NCBI GenBank assembly: GCA_027459665.1
Contig: DAIDHN010000032.1
Location: 1-43,613 of the forward strand
Direction of reading: 5' to 3'
DNA length: 43,613 bases
Source: Chthonomonadaceae bacterium
GTDB taxonomy: Bacteria > Armatimonadota > Chthonomonadetes > Chthonomonadales > Chthonomonadaceae
Position 1 is the stretch's first letter. Every line of letters begins with the position of its first letter. The notes beneath the pieces were generated by a model. The model was not told the DNA's origin and did not search any database. It saw nothing but the letters and a program-made list of their open reading frames with translations. The position numbers and the translations under genes were made by a program. Positions 43,246 through 43,613 of the stretch are shown here, in pieces.

Positions 43246-43520
43246 GGTGTGCCTAACCTGCAGTATGCTCTTATGTTTTTCTCTTGCATGCAGAAGCATA
43301 TGCATAAAATCATGCCTTTGCATCTAACCAGATCACAAAAACAGATACCAAATCAGCGGCAGTTTCACAGGTATGAAACTGCCGCTGATAAACTTTAAAA
43401 CATACGTAAGTACGATAAAAAGACTGTTTTCGCCTGCGGTATAAGCGAAATGCTATAGCTGCAAAACATTCACGGTTGGCAATTCAATCAACTTTCACAG
43501 CTTCTGTAGCATTTCACCAT
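43246..43520. terminator. Intergenic region with a 16-bp perfect hairpin (43352-43389)
   Basis: The arms ATCAGCGGCAGTTTCA and TGAAACTGCCGCTGAT (43352-43367, 43374-43389) pair perfectly around a 6-base loop. No strong T-tract follows in either direction. It sits between galE and an opposite-strand gene and could be a bidirectional terminator. The rest of the gap holds no gene that I can see. Confidence 0.5.
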
Positions 43521-43613
43521 TTAGCCCATCAGATCGTTCCAGCCCTCTGCCTCCAGCACACGGTCTATCAGAGCTTCCAGCTGCCCTACATTTGTCATCG
43601 CCTCAATACGCTG
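43521..43613 (-). CDS. C-terminal end of an unidentified protein (truncated by window end)
   Basis: An open frame runs in from the window end and stops at TAA 43521-43523, giving 30 residues ending in LEALIDRVLEAEGWNDLMG. The tail resembles the C-terminal helix of Rpn/PDDEXK-family transposase-like proteins, whose final residues are often L-x-x-L/I-x-R-x-L-x-A; that similarity is weak. Function undetermined. Confidence 0.45.
   Translation of the reverse strand, partial: QRIEAMTNVGQLEALIDRVLEAEGWNDLMG

Noticed and set aside
1-43613. CRISPR array, prophage or insertion sequence
   Set aside because: No regularly spaced direct repeats, transposase, integrase or phage structural gene was seen.

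Overview
The window looks like chromosomal core sequence from a flagellated, diderm-type bacterium, most probably a member of Armatimonadota. The best lineage hint is a DUF1559 pseudopilin (33769-34686) with the N-terminal style and the H-X9-DG tail that are expanded in Armatimonadota and Planctomycetota. Lipoproteins, AMIN-type amidase domains and Tat or Sec signal peptides fit a complex envelope. No prophage, insertion sequence, integron or CRISPR array was seen. Genes are tightly packed, and many neighbours share ATGA or GTGA stop-start overlaps.

Layout. (1) 1-1998, plus strand: end of a flagellar operon (fliI C-terminus, fliJ, an SLT lytic transglycosylase, a MotE-like protein). (2) 2014-3980, minus: a P-loop kinase coupled to trmFO; divergent to them is a NlpC/P60 peptidase with a leaderless-looking promoter. 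(3) 5108-9679, minus: a translation/secretion operon in the order tRNA-Tyr, tRNA-Thr, tuf, rpmG, tRNA-Trp, secE, nusG, rplK, an unexpected three-helix membrane protein, rplA. (4) 10039-14237, plus: a membrane GAF-GGDEF diguanylate cyclase, a TIM-barrel isomerase, a 69-residue helical protein and an amidase. (5) 14290-18463, minus: an HtrA protease with four PDZ-like domains, a catalytically dead trypsin-fold relative, and a protein with three tandem YbjQ domains. (6) 18755-28180, plus: a small ORF, a DUF6807 protein, an orphan OppD-type ATPase, hemC, nadB, then leucine-catabolism genes (methylglutaconyl-CoA hydratase, a biotin carboxylase whose biotinyl domain is cut off by one in-frame TGA, HMG-CoA lyase) and a Gfo/Idh/MocA oxidoreductase. 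(7) 28302-33346: a secreted OB-fold protein, then minus-strand cell-wall genes (AMIN/Amidase_3 amidase, GerMN lipoprotein, murI) and a zinc-ribbon membrane protein. (8) 33492-34919: tRNA-His, then the pseudopilin with a hairpin-rich leader and a tiny lipoprotein. (9) 35005-43613: HIT protein, TIGR03960-type radical SAM protein, a GHL15-like glycosidase, a two-component system whose sensor has a Gly/Pro/Met-rich external domain, two SDR epimerases (the second galE), and the tail of a further minus-strand gene.

Most genes are ordinary housekeeping. The strongest candidates for something undescribed are the HtrA / pseudoprotease / triple-YbjQ operon, the in-frame split of mccA, the membrane protein inserted between rplK and rplA, the hairpin-rich pseudopilin leader, and a roughly ten-fold excess of the palindrome CTGCAG in the first 5.2 kb. 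All functions come from reading translated motifs; no database search was run.
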